Positions 1-7,693 are shown, counted from the first letter of the stretch. The stretch is 9,297 nt of DNA from a bacterium (GCA_013202595.1 JABMPV010000278.1:1-9297), one strand, 5' to 3'. Notes: a model not told the origin generated them from the letters alone. Program-made: numbers and translations.

Positions 1-16
1 ACTGCTCCACCCCGCG
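1..16 (-). tRNA. Initiator tRNA-fMet, 5' end only (runs off left edge)
   Basis: The reverse complement of the first 16 bases reads CGCGGGGTGGAGCAGT. This matches the 5' end of bacterial initiator tRNA: acceptor strand CGCGGGG, U8, then the D-arm start GGAGCAG. The leading C would give the unpaired C1-A72 position that marks initiator tRNA. Initiator tRNA carries formyl-methionine to the ribosomal P site at translation start. Anticodon, T-arm and 3' end lie outside the window, so the identity rests on these 16 bases plus the good promoter just upstream. Another tRNA species is possible but would have to share this exact start. Confidence 0.75.
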
Positions 17-28
17 CCGTGTCGGGCA

Positions 29-57
29 AGTGTACGCCAGGTCCAGAACCGGCACAA
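29..57 (-). promoter_or_regulatory. Promoter of the initiator tRNA gene
   Basis: On the minus strand a -35-like box TTGTGC (52-57) is followed after exactly 17 nt by a -10 box TACACT (29-34). Transcription would begin near position 22, about six bases before the predicted tRNA 5' end, leaving a short leader for RNase P to remove. The -35 box matches the consensus only in its TTG part, but the spacing and -10 are good and the position is right for a stable RNA gene. This suggests the tRNA is transcribed independently of the upstream transporter gene. Confidence 0.6.
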
Positions 58-141
58 GATGGGACTTCGCGCTGCCCCGCCGAGGTGTTCTGGGATCTCG
101 GCAAGGCGTCGGTCGGCGGTCAGCAGTGTGGTCCGGACTTA

Positions 142-175
142 CAGGGAGGCGGAAAAGGCTGAGCTTCCGCCCCTG
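142..175 (-). terminator. Hairpin after the transporter gene, possible terminator
   Basis: Seven bases past the stop codon of the MMPL-type transporter, the minus strand can form a hairpin. A GGCGGAA/TTCCGCC stem of 7 bp is extended by CAGG/CCTG beyond a two-base bulge, with a loop of about 10 nt. No U-run follows, so it is not a classical intrinsic terminator, although actinobacterial terminators often lack a clear U-tract. Its place at the end of a four-gene run and before a separately promoted tRNA supports a role in ending transcription or protecting the mRNA 3' end. Confidence 0.4.
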
Positions 176-182
176 CGACCGA

Positions 183-2741
183 TCACCCCGGCGGCGGGGG
201 TGGAGGTGGTGGCGGAGGTGCTTCGTCTCCGGGCGGTGGAGGCGGAGGCGCCGAATCCGACAGGTGCGACCCGACGTACACATCGCCGTGGGCGGCGCGG
301 TCGGGGTCACCGGCGAAGGCCTGCTCGCGCCATCGGTGGTAGATAGCCCAGAGAGTGAGCGTCGGCGGCAGGATCACAAACGCCGCGATCAGCGAGTAGA
401 GGATGGTCAGCGCTGTGAGGATCCCGAAGTGGCGCATCGGAGCAAGCGGGGCAAACAGCAGAACCGCAAATCCCAGGGCGGTGGTCAGTGCCGAACCGAT
501 CAGCGCCCCGCCCGTCGTGTGCATCGTCTCGCGCATGGCCATCGAGATGGAGTGCGTCGAGTGGCGCTCCTCCAGGAACCGGTGGGTCAGGTGAATGGTG
601 TAGTCCACCCCGACACCGATGGTGAGCGCCGTGATCAGCGCCGTCACGGCGTTGTACGAGATGCCGAGCACAACCATGCTTCCGAGCACCCAGACCAGCA
701 CCACTACGACCGGGATCACCGCGAACAGTCCGAGCACGGGTCGGAAGTGGGCAAGGCCGAAGTAGATGAGCAGCACGAGCAGCGTCGCCGCAATGGTCAC
801 ACCCACCCCCGTGGTCTGACTCGCCGTCAACTCATCCGTGATAGACACAGTGACGATCTCCCCACCAAGGGTGACGATGGCGTCGTCCTCTCCGAACCAC
901 AGTCGCTCTACCTGCTCGACCAATCGCCTGCTGGCATCCTGATCGCCCGTCCTGGCCGGGAACTGAACGATGGTCGCATCGAGACCTCCCGCATGGAATG
1001 CAGCAACCGCAGCCAGACCGTCGGGATCGATCGCCCGCAGTTCGTCGTAGATGCTCTCGATGACGACCGCCTCCACCACCAATCCCGTTTCGAGTGACGC
1101 CAGGAAATCGGCGAATGCAGGGTCGAACCGATCTCCGGGAAGACCCGAGTCGTCCGCCCAGTCCCTCACCAGTGACACCAGCGATAGCGTCACGGGGCCC
1201 GACACGGCTTCCGGCTTGCGATTGCCATCGATCATGCCCAGTTCGAGATCGACCAGGTCCCGCAAGGTGCGGTCGCTCGAGAGATCTGCCTCGACGAGGA
1301 TGGTCACGATCTCCGATCGCCCGCCCAGGTCCCCCTGCATGAACTCGATGTCGTCGAGCACCTCTCCCGCGGGCAGGAGGTCGGTTTGGTCGAAAGTGCT
1401 CTCCAGATCGCCCAGGCGGGAGGCCGCATAGAAGGTGATGACCGCCACCACCGCGAGGACCACCAGAGGCGCCCCGACGACCACGCCCGACAGACGGCCG
1501 ACCATGCGGCCGATCCTCGGCAGCGCATCGTCCAGCGACTCGTGGTGCACCTCCTGGCCGGCAGCAACCCTCCTCTTGTCGACGAGCAGCCGGGCCGCCG
1601 GAACCAGCAATCCCATGACGACGAGACCGAACAGGACCCCGGCAGCCGCCACGATCCCGAAATACCTGATCGGCGGGATGGTGTTGACGACATTGGTGCC
1701 GAACGCGAGGGCCGTCGTTCCGGCGGCCAGCAGCAGAGCGGGAGCCGATGCAGAGGCCGCCGTGGCCACACCTTCGGTGACCCCCATCCCCACACCGATC
1801 GCGTCGCGGTAGCGCCCGCTTATCTGCAGCGCGAAGTCGACGCTCAAGCCGATGAGTGCCACCGGCACCATCATCTCCAGCGTGTCGAGACTCCCGATCA
1901 GATCCATCCCGCCCGGCCCGAGCCATCCCTGGAATCCGGTGGTCCACACGATCGTCAAGCCGAGGCCGGCGACGGCCAGCATCACGTCGGATGCCGCTCG
2001 ATAGAAGACGACGAGGATCGCCACGATCACCGCAAGGGCGAGGCCCATCAGGATGGGCGTGCTGCTACTGATGGTGTCCTGTGACTCGGCCCGCACGACC
2101 GCGCCCGATACCGTCGATGCAGTCAACGCCTCCATCTGGAATCCTCTGGCGATCTCATCGATAGCCCACTGGGCCTCCTCGAGGAGCGCGAGATCGCCCG
2201 GATCAAAGAGGGTGATCACACCCACTCCTCCGGTCACGAGACCGTCGGCATCGGTGGCCACGAGCGACTGGACCGCATCTACGACGGGAGCGGCCTCGGG
2301 GATCGTCGACGCCAGCGCCAGGCGCCCGGCGATCTCCGTCGAGGACATCACAGAGGGATCCTCACCCTGGGTGATCAGGCGGATGAGATGCGCCGGGCTC
2401 AGGACCGGTTGCGACGAAGCCAGCAGCGGAGCCACCCTGGGATCGGCAGCAGCCTGCTCGACCAACCGGTACGACTCCTCGAGGCCCTCAGAGCTGAGGA
2501 TGTTCCCGCGCAGCACGATCTGGGTCGACGAGAGGCCGGCTTGCTCCGGGAAGTCGGCCGCCAGACGCACCTGGGCCAGCGCGAGAGGGCTGTCGTCGGG
2601 GAGGAAGGCATCGACGCTGCTCGAGGCGGGGGCGTCCTCCGCCACAAGCATCCCCCGGCCGAGCACGACCGTCAGGGCGACGACGACACCGAGTGTCATC
2701 CACGGGTGCCGAGACACCAGATTTCCGTACGCTCGCAGCAC
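183..2741 (-). CDS. MMPL/HAE3-type RND-superfamily transporter
   Basis: This 852-residue protein has the duplicated RND architecture. Each half has one membrane helix, a large extracytoplasmic domain, then five helices. Helices lie near residues 14-34, 229-247, 253-270, 288-308, 331-350, 360-383, 418-440, 646-664, 668-690, 695-720, 743-765 and 770-800. The fourth helix carries IGLSVDF (Asp302) and the tenth IGVGVDY (Asp713, Tyr714), the places of the proton-relay Asp-Tyr pairs in MmpL3. Such proteins use the proton gradient to move lipids or other hydrophobic molecules; the substrate here cannot be told. The N-terminus (DxFLPDDSPL after helix 1) resembles the HAE3/COG1033 group more than mycolate MmpLs. 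The C-terminus is an odd cytoplasmic tail with runs of 6 and 10 prolines. The start is GTG, supported by a strong ribosome-binding site. It is the last gene of the minus-strand run, 57 bp after the UPF0182 gene. Confidence 0.9.
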   Translation of the reverse strand: MLRAYGNLVSRHPWMTLGVVVALTVVLGRGMLVAEDAPASSSVDAFLPDDSPLALAQVRLAADFPEQAGLSSTQIVLRGNILSSEGLEESYRLVEQAAADPRVAPLLASSQPVLSPAHLIRLITQGEDPSVMSSTEIAGRLALASTIPEAAPVVDAVQSLVATDADGLVTGGVGVITLFDPGDLALLEEAQWAIDEIARGFQMEALTASTVSGAVVRAESQDTISSSTPILMGLALAVIVAILVVFYRAASDVMLAVAGLGLTIVWTTGFQGWLGPGGMDLIGSLDTLEMMVPVALIGLSVDFALQISGRYRDAIGVGMGVTEGVATAASASAPALLLAAGTTALAFGTNVVNTIPPIRYFGIVAAAGVLFGLVVMGLLVPAARLLVDKRRVAAGQEVHHESLDDALPRIGRMVGRLSGVVVGAPLVVLAVVAVITFYAASRLGDLESTFDQTDLLPAGEVLDDIEFMQGDLGGRSEIVTILVEADLSSDRTLRDLVDLELGMIDGNRKPEAVSGPVTLSLVSLVRDWADDSGLPGDRFDPAFADFLASLETGLVVEAVVIESIYDELRAIDPDGLAAVAAFHAGGLDATIVQFPARTGDQDASRRLVEQVERLWFGEDDAIVTLGGEIVTVSITDELTASQTTGVGVTIAATLLVLLIYFGLAHFRPVLGLFAVIPVVVVLVWVLGSMVVLGISYNAVTALITALTIGVGVDYTIHLTHRFLEERHSTHSISMAMRETMHTTGGALIGSALTTALGFAVLLFAPLAPMRHFGILTALTILYSLIAAFVILPPTLTLWAIYHRWREQAFAGDPDRAAHGDVYVGSHLSDSAPPPPPPGDEAPPPPPPPPPPG

Positions 2742-2745
2742 CGCG

Positions 2746-2753
2746 CCTCCCCT
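2746..2753 (-). promoter_or_regulatory. Ribosome-binding site deciding the GTG start of the transporter
   Basis: The minus strand reads AGGGGAGG, ending 4 nt before the GTG at 2741. It is the strongest Shine-Dalgarno-like sequence in the window and fixes the start of the RND-type transporter on a GTG. The spacing is slightly short. It contrasts with the apparently leaderless ATG starts of the two genes before it. Confidence 0.7.
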
Positions 2754-2798
2754 GCGGATGTGACGAACCTACTCCGTCGACGTCCCGGGGTGCACCGA

Positions 2799-5729
2799 TC
2801 AGGTGTCTGTGCCCGGCACGGTGGTGGTTGTCGTGGTCGTCGTCGTGGTCAGGTCTTCCAGCACACCGAGGAGATCGAGTGCCCTGTCCACGAGTCGCTC
2901 CGCCTCGGCCAACTCACGCTCATAGAGTGCGAGATCGCCGTTGCGCAGCGCGGCATCGGCCCGCGCAAATGCTGCATCGGCAGCGATCAGCAACTCTTCG
3001 ACCGTGAGGTCGAGACCCGTAGAACCGCCGTCACCGCCATCACCGCCATCACCGGGGTCGACGACGGGAGCACCCTCGCCAAACACGTCGGTGAGAGCCT
3101 GCTCGAGCGAGTCACGCATGACGATGCGATCGCCGAACACCACCACGACCTTCTTGAACTCGGGCAGGGCGCCGGCATCCGACCCCGAGTCCTGACGTGC
3201 GGAGATGTAGATCGGCTGCACATACATCACGGACTCTTCGATCGGCACCACCAGCATGTTCCCCTGGATGACCTCGGATCCCTCCTGGCCCAAGAGGGTG
3301 AACTCGCGCGAGATCTCGGGGTTCTGATTGATCCTGGCCCCCACCTGACCCGGCCCATCCACGAACGACTCTCTGGGCAGTTCGAAGTCGATCAACTCGC
3401 CGTACTCGCCCGGATCGCTCTTCGCCACCAGGAACGACACCATGTTCGGCCGCGTGGAGGCAGTGAATGGCTGCATCGCGAGATACGAGAGATCGGGCTC
3501 TCCGGGCAGGCGCATCAGCAGGTAGTACGGCACCATCGGCCGGTTGGCGTCGGAATACGACGCTCGCAGGGCCTCTGCAGGTGTCGTCGACGGGTCACGG
3601 GCGATCTGCCACAGGTCGCCGTTGTTGAAGAACACCCTGGGGTCGGTGACGTGATACATCGTGTACATGTCGCCCTGCACCCTGAAGAGGTCCTCGGGGT
3701 AGCGCAGGTTGTCGAGCATCTCGGCCGGCATCTCATCGAAAGCCGAGAAGAGGTCGGGGAAGATGCCCCGGTAGGCCCTGATGATCGGGTCTTCCTCGTC
3801 CACCACATAGAACTTGAGCGTCCCGTCGTACGCATCGACCGTCGCCTTGACGGAGTTGCGCACGTAGTTGAAGTTCGTCGGCAGCGAGGCGTTGCGGGCA
3901 TTGAGCCTCACGGTCAGCGCCGGAGTCGAGTACGGGTACCGATCGGTGACGGTGTACAGATCCTGGATCCAGACCAGGCGCCCATCGGCGATCACCAGGT
4001 ACGGGTCTGAATCGGGATAGAGGAACGGCGCAGCCTTCTCGATGCGGTCCTGTAGGTTGCGCACCAGGATCACCTTGCTGTCACCGGTGATCTGGCCAGA
4101 GATCAATGTGTTCACATCGGCGAACCGGAGAGCGAACGCCGCCCTGCGGAAGATGGATCCCACTTCGATGCCGCCGGCGCCGTCGTACGAGGTGAACGCC
4201 TCTACCGATGCGTCCACCTCCTTCTCCTTGGTGCCGACGATGACGAAGTCGCCGGACCGAACACCTTCTCCGAAGTAGATGCGGGGCTGATCGATGGTCA
4301 GAGCCTCAGGCGAGTCCAGATCGGTCACCAGGTCGCTCACGAGGAGATCCGGCTGGCCCTCGGTCGTGACGGCATTGGCGGGGCTCACGACGGCGCCGAA
4401 GCCATGGGTGAACACGAGATGCCGGTTGACCCAGGCCTGATCAGGCAGTGAGTCGGTGTCGAGTTCCCTGGCCGACAGCATCACCTGGGTGGGCGAGTCG
4501 CCGGCGATGAGATATCGGTCCACATCGACATCGGTGAACTGATAGAAGGGGCGCAACTCCTGCAACTGGCGGTAGGTGGTGAGCAGCACGGAGGGGTCCC
4601 ACAGCCTGATGTTGTCGATCGTCGGTCTGTTGGCGTCGATGTCTTCGGCCCCGAGATCGGGCGACGCGGCAAAGGACCGGACTTCGACCTCGCCCAGATC
4701 GAATCCCTCTCTCGTGTACTCGATGTTTCGTTCTACGAACTCGAGCTCCTTGTTTATCTCATCCGGTTCGACCGAGAACCGCTGGACAGCGGCAGGGACG
4801 ATCCCGCCGACGACCACCGAAGTCACCAGCCAGAGGCCCACGGCCACCGCAGGGAGGGTCCAGCCGCGGAAGCGGATGTTGACGAGGAGCAGGATCGCAG
4901 CGAACAGCGAGATGAACAGCAGCAGCCGCAAGGCGGGAAGCTGCGCCCGCACGTCGGTGTAGGTGGCGCCGAAGACCGCTCCCCTGGTGCTGTACAGCAG
5001 GTTGAACTGATCGAGCCAGTACCCGAAGGCCTTGAGCAGGGCCAGCACGGCGAGCAGCACCGAGATGTGCACCTTCATTCCGGCGGACACGCGCTGTGAA
5101 CGCGGCTGCAGTTGGATGCCGCCGTTGAGGTAGTGCATCGCCGCGACAACGAGCGTCGTGATGAGCACGAACTGGAAGGCCCAGCCGAACAGGTCCCGGA
5201 AGAGCGGAACCTGGAAGACGTAGAAACCGATGTCCCGATTGAAGACGGGATCGGTGGCCGCAAAGGACTCGCGGTTGACGAACAGCAGGAAGTTCTCCCA
5301 CCACGCTCCCGCACCGAGTCCGATCAGCAAGCCGAAGAAGCCGGAGATGGCCAGGCGCACCTTGAGCAGGCGGGGAGCCGTCCAATCCTGATACCGCTGG
5401 ATGAGTTCCTCGTCGGGGCTCCCGGCGACCATCGACTGGCGGGGAGACAGGCGGTCGGCCAGCACGAGATTGGCGAACAGAAGCACGAAGGCGATCACCG
5501 TCGCCGCCAGCACGAGCATCACGCGGCTGAAGACCAGCGTCGTCCACACCGAGGCGAAGCCGACGGAGTCGAACCAGAGATAGTCGGTCCAGAAGGTCGC
5601 AATGCCTCGCAAGCTCAAAAGGAGCAGGAGAGCGACCCCGAGGCCGATCAGGAGCATTCGCCGCCCGAAGGTCAGGCCGCCCCGACCAGAGCGACGCGGG
5701 ATGTCAGGGGAGGATTCGCGTTCGATCAT
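2799..5729 (-). CDS. UPF0182 family membrane protein (COG1615)
   Basis: This 976-residue protein matches the UPF0182 family of actinobacterial and cyanobacterial membrane proteins, whose function is unknown. The N-terminus has about seven membrane helices (near 24-45, 60-93, 123-145, 176-198, 216-236, 264-283, 291-313), with family-like stretches such as FWTDYLWFDSVGF (46-58) and NRDIGFYVFQVPLFRDL (164-180). A large soluble domain follows (about 320-880), including RLWDPSVL (375-382) and FTHGFGAVVSP (440-450). Next come a Gly-Asp linker (893-902) and a helical segment with the GDLALYERELAEAE motif (931-944) usual at the end of this family. The tail ends in ten consecutive threonines (961-970). 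Length is typical of the family. In mycobacteria the homologue (Rv3193c) lies next to the PDZ/Lon-like protein (Rv3194c); here one gene separates the pair. No Shine-Dalgarno precedes the ATG, but a TACAAT box does, so the message may be nearly leaderless. Confidence 0.93.
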   Translation of the reverse strand: MIERESSPDIPRRSGRGGLTFGRRMLLIGLGVALLLLLSLRGIATFWTDYLWFDSVGFASVWTTLVFSRVMLVLAATVIAFVLLFANLVLADRLSPRQSMVAGSPDEELIQRYQDWTAPRLLKVRLAISGFFGLLIGLGAGAWWENFLLFVNRESFAATDPVFNRDIGFYVFQVPLFRDLFGWAFQFVLITTLVVAAMHYLNGGIQLQPRSQRVSAGMKVHISVLLAVLALLKAFGYWLDQFNLLYSTRGAVFGATYTDVRAQLPALRLLLFISLFAAILLLVNIRFRGWTLPAVAVGLWLVTSVVVGGIVPAAVQRFSVEPDEINKELEFVERNIEYTREGFDLGEVEVRSFAASPDLGAEDIDANRPTIDNIRLWDPSVLLTTYRQLQELRPFYQFTDVDVDRYLIAGDSPTQVMLSARELDTDSLPDQAWVNRHLVFTHGFGAVVSPANAVTTEGQPDLLVSDLVTDLDSPEALTIDQPRIYFGEGVRSGDFVIVGTKEKEVDASVEAFTSYDGAGGIEVGSIFRRAAFALRFADVNTLISGQITGDSKVILVRNLQDRIEKAAPFLYPDSDPYLVIADGRLVWIQDLYTVTDRYPYSTPALTVRLNARNASLPTNFNYVRNSVKATVDAYDGTLKFYVVDEEDPIIRAYRGIFPDLFSAFDEMPAEMLDNLRYPEDLFRVQGDMYTMYHVTDPRVFFNNGDLWQIARDPSTTPAEALRASYSDANRPMVPYYLLMRLPGEPDLSYLAMQPFTASTRPNMVSFLVAKSDPGEYGELIDFELPRESFVDGPGQVGARINQNPEISREFTLLGQEGSEVIQGNMLVVPIEESVMYVQPIYISARQDSGSDAGALPEFKKVVVVFGDRIVMRDSLEQALTDVFGEGAPVVDPGDGGDGGDGGSTGLDLTVEELLIAADAAFARADAALRNGDLALYERELAEAERLVDRALDLLGVLEDLTTTTTTTTTTVPGTDT
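3031..3057. repeat. 9-bp tandem repeat encoding a Gly-Asp linker
   Basis: TCACCGCCA occurs twice in tandem (3031-3039, 3040-3048), followed by a diverged third copy TCACCGGGG. On the coding (minus) strand it encodes Gly-Asp-Gly repeats (residues about 893-902 of the UPF0182 protein), joining the large soluble domain to the C-terminal helices. As an in-frame 9-bp repeat it could change in copy number by slippage without breaking the frame, altering linker length only. Confidence 0.7.
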
Positions 5730-5738
5730 GAGTCAATC

Positions 5739-5744
5739 ATTGTA
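5739..5744 (-). promoter_or_regulatory. -10 box for a near-leaderless UPF0182 transcript
   Basis: The minus strand reads TACAAT, ending 9 nt before the ATG at 5729. With the usual -10 geometry, transcription would start about three bases before the ATG, leaving essentially no leader. No Shine-Dalgarno lies in the 44-bp gap and no convincing -35 is visible. The box could be chance, and the gene could also be read through from upstream. Confidence 0.45.
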
Positions 5745-5773
5745 CGGGGGCACGGGCCTTGCACCGGTGTCGT

Positions 5774-7681
5774 TCACTCAGGAGCGATGCCGCAGGCGCA
5801 ATCGAGGTGAGCCGGCGGGAGGATCGACCTCGACGGTGGCGCCTCATCAGGAGCCCAACGCCCCTTCCCGACGGGGCACTCCACACACGAACTGCCGTGT
5901 GCCACGGCGACGACGCCATCGACTCCGGCATCTGCGTAGCCCTCCAGGAGCGCATCGTGATAGGCCGACATGGCGATCGTGCGCACCCAGCGCTCGGCCT
6001 CGTCGGTCCGCCAACTCCGGAAGGTCCGCGAGAACTCGGCCGCGCGGTCCTTGGCGTCTGCATCGCCCAGCCTCGAGCTCGCATCACCGAGAGCGCGGAC
6101 CAGGTCGTCACCCATGGAGGAGACGAGGTCGCGGGCTCTCATAGAAGGAGAAGGGTCGATCGCGGAGGCTGACACGACCTCGGCAGCCGCCGCCGCTCCG
6201 GCATCGGCTGCATCCGCCGCCAGCAGCTTCATGGGCCCGGCGAGAGCCTTGAGGATCGCCGCCGCGTCGGACTCCCAATGCTCATCGACCCGCAACGCGT
6301 CGAGCGCCTCGTTCTGCAGCGACATCACCACGTCCTTGGCGGCGCGCAGACCGGCGTTCTGAACGGGCTGCAGGACCCTGTCACGCAACTCGACAGCATC
6401 GACACGGTCGATGATGGCCACCATCTCGGCCTCTGCGGCGGGCGCTACCGGCTCGGGTTCGACTGCCGGCTCTGCCTGGTCGACCGGTCCGGAGTCTTCC
6501 AGCTGCGGGTCTCCAACCGGCCCGGGGTCTTCGGGGGCAGTCGATCCCCGGAGCCTGGCGAACAGGGCTCCGACACCGCTCCGATCGTTGCCGGGCTCAG
6601 ACACCATCGGAGACGATGATGCGACCGGCTCCGGCACGGCAGACTCCGCAGGCGCCACTTCGGCGATCGGGTCGGGTTGATCTGCCTCAGGACCCTCCAC
6701 GACTGTCGGCCCGGGACTATCGGTCTCGGATGACGGCTCTGCCGCCACCGGCTCGCCGAGCCGCCCCACTTCCTCTGCGAGGGCATCGCCGTACCCGGGG
6801 TGACGCGGGTCGAGGTCGTCGAAACCCAGCGAGTCGCCCGGTGATTGGGGCCTGGTGCTCGGCTGTTCGATGATCCGGATCCCTGCACCGGCCAGCTTGG
6901 TGGCCCTCGGCGGCGGGGCCGGCTCGGCCGGTGGAACCTCCTCCACCGTGGCGGTGTCGTCGACGACCGGGCCGCCGTCCAGCCGGGAGACCCTGGCCTC
7001 CTCGATGTCGGCCATCAGCTTCTTGCGCCGCTCCTCGAGCGCCCTGGTTCGCTCCTGAGCAGAATCGGCGTCACGACGTGCCTCGCCCACCAGGCCGTCG
7101 GCACTCGCCCTGGCCTCATTGACCATCCTGTCGGCCTCATAGCGGGCGTTGCGGATGATGTCATCGCCCTCCTTGCGGGCAGAATTCACCCTGCGATGCG
7201 CGTCCTGCTCGGCCTCTGCCCTGATGACGAGCACATCGCCCTCGGCCCGCTGGACCATGCGGGCGGTGCTCTCCATCACGCTGTCGAGCAATCCGGTCCC
7301 GGCCTCCCAGGCATCTCTGCGCAGATCGAACGCCTGCCGGTGCGCCTCGTCGAGCGATCTGACGGCCGTGCCGGTGGCCGCCCGCACCTGTTCCTCGCTG
7401 TCGTGAGCTGCCCGGTCGCGGATCCCGTGCGCTGCGTCCTCAGCTGCCGAGAGGAGCGTTCCGATCTCCTGCGCCATGGCCCCGAGGTCGGCTGCCAGGT
7501 AATCGATGCCTCCCGCCCGGTCGATACGGGTGAGCAGGAGGGCGTGTTCGTCTCTGAGCGCAGACCATGCGCTCTCGGCGTCCTCCAGCATCTGCTCGAC
7601 GGCGCGCCTGTCCAGTCCGCGGCGCGCGGTCGGGATGCCGCGGATGGTCAGGCTTCCAGGGCCCACAACGTCCTCGGCCAT
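5774..7681 (-). CDS. DivIVA-like coiled-coil protein with phage Mu gpF/SPP1 gp7-like C-terminal domain
   Basis: This 635-residue protein has three parts. Residues 13-50 (IRGIPTARRGLDRRAVEQML and on) resemble the DivIVA N-terminal pattern of a basic patch, an RRG(Y/L)D turn and the first coil. Residues about 60-232 form a long Ala/Glu/Arg-rich coiled coil. Residues about 236-415 are a Pro/Glu/Ser-rich, probably disordered linker. The last ~220 residues are helical and end in a signature like phage minor head proteins (Mu gpF, SPP1 gp7; PF04233): VRTIAMSAYHDALLEGYADA (566-585), then Cys599-x2-Cys602, Gly-Lys, and PPAHLDCAC (Pro622, Pro623, His625, Cys628, Cys630), a likely metal site. No signal peptide or membrane helix is seen. 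It lies between the protease and UPF0182 genes, with no phage genes near. DivIVA proteins mark curved or polar membrane; gpF-type domains act in head assembly. The joint role is unknown. The DivIVA call is moderate and the gpF-like call fairly strong by motif, but neither was tested by profile search. Confidence 0.8.
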   Translation of the reverse strand: MAEDVVGPGSLTIRGIPTARRGLDRRAVEQMLEDAESAWSALRDEHALLLTRIDRAGGIDYLAADLGAMAQEIGTLLSAAEDAAHGIRDRAAHDSEEQVRAATGTAVRSLDEAHRQAFDLRRDAWEAGTGLLDSVMESTARMVQRAEGDVLVIRAEAEQDAHRRVNSARKEGDDIIRNARYEADRMVNEARASADGLVGEARRDADSAQERTRALEERRKKLMADIEEARVSRLDGGPVVDDTATVEEVPPAEPAPPPRATKLAGAGIRIIEQPSTRPQSPGDSLGFDDLDPRHPGYGDALAEEVGRLGEPVAAEPSSETDSPGPTVVEGPEADQPDPIAEVAPAESAVPEPVASSSPMVSEPGNDRSGVGALFARLRGSTAPEDPGPVGDPQLEDSGPVDQAEPAVEPEPVAPAAEAEMVAIIDRVDAVELRDRVLQPVQNAGLRAAKDVVMSLQNEALDALRVDEHWESDAAAILKALAGPMKLLAADAADAGAAAAAEVVSASAIDPSPSMRARDLVSSMGDDLVRALGDASSRLGDADAKDRAAEFSRTFRSWRTDEAERWVRTIAMSAYHDALLEGYADAGVDGVVAVAHGSSCVECPVGKGRWAPDEAPPSRSILPPAHLDCACGIAPE

Positions 7682-7687
7682 GCCGAC

Positions 7688-7693
7688 ACGTTA
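7688..7693 (-). promoter_or_regulatory. -10 box for a leaderless transcript of the DivIVA/gpF-like gene
   Basis: The minus strand reads TAACGT with exactly six bases between it and the ATG at 7681. A -10 hexamer in this place puts the transcription start on the A of the ATG, the arrangement of leaderless actinobacterial genes. No purine-rich Shine-Dalgarno is present. The 86-bp gap to the protease stop codon leaves room for such a promoter. No clear -35 is seen. Confidence 0.45.

Noticed and set aside
30..1097. A 355-codon open frame on the plus strand at the left edge
   Set aside because: It overlaps the tRNA promoter and lies antisense to the transporter; its composition is Arg/His/Asp-rich and low in hydrophobic residues, as expected of a shadow frame.
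2388..4010. A 540-codon open frame on the plus strand, antisense to the UPF0182 and transporter genes
   Set aside because: Its product is Arg/His/Gln-rich with no domain, and it spans two well-supported minus-strand genes. High-GC genes often leave long open antisense frames.
5762..5769. The 8-bp palindrome CACCGGTG in the gap before the UPF0182 gene, possible operator
   Set aside because: It is a single short palindrome in high-GC DNA with no second copy near; chance is sufficient.
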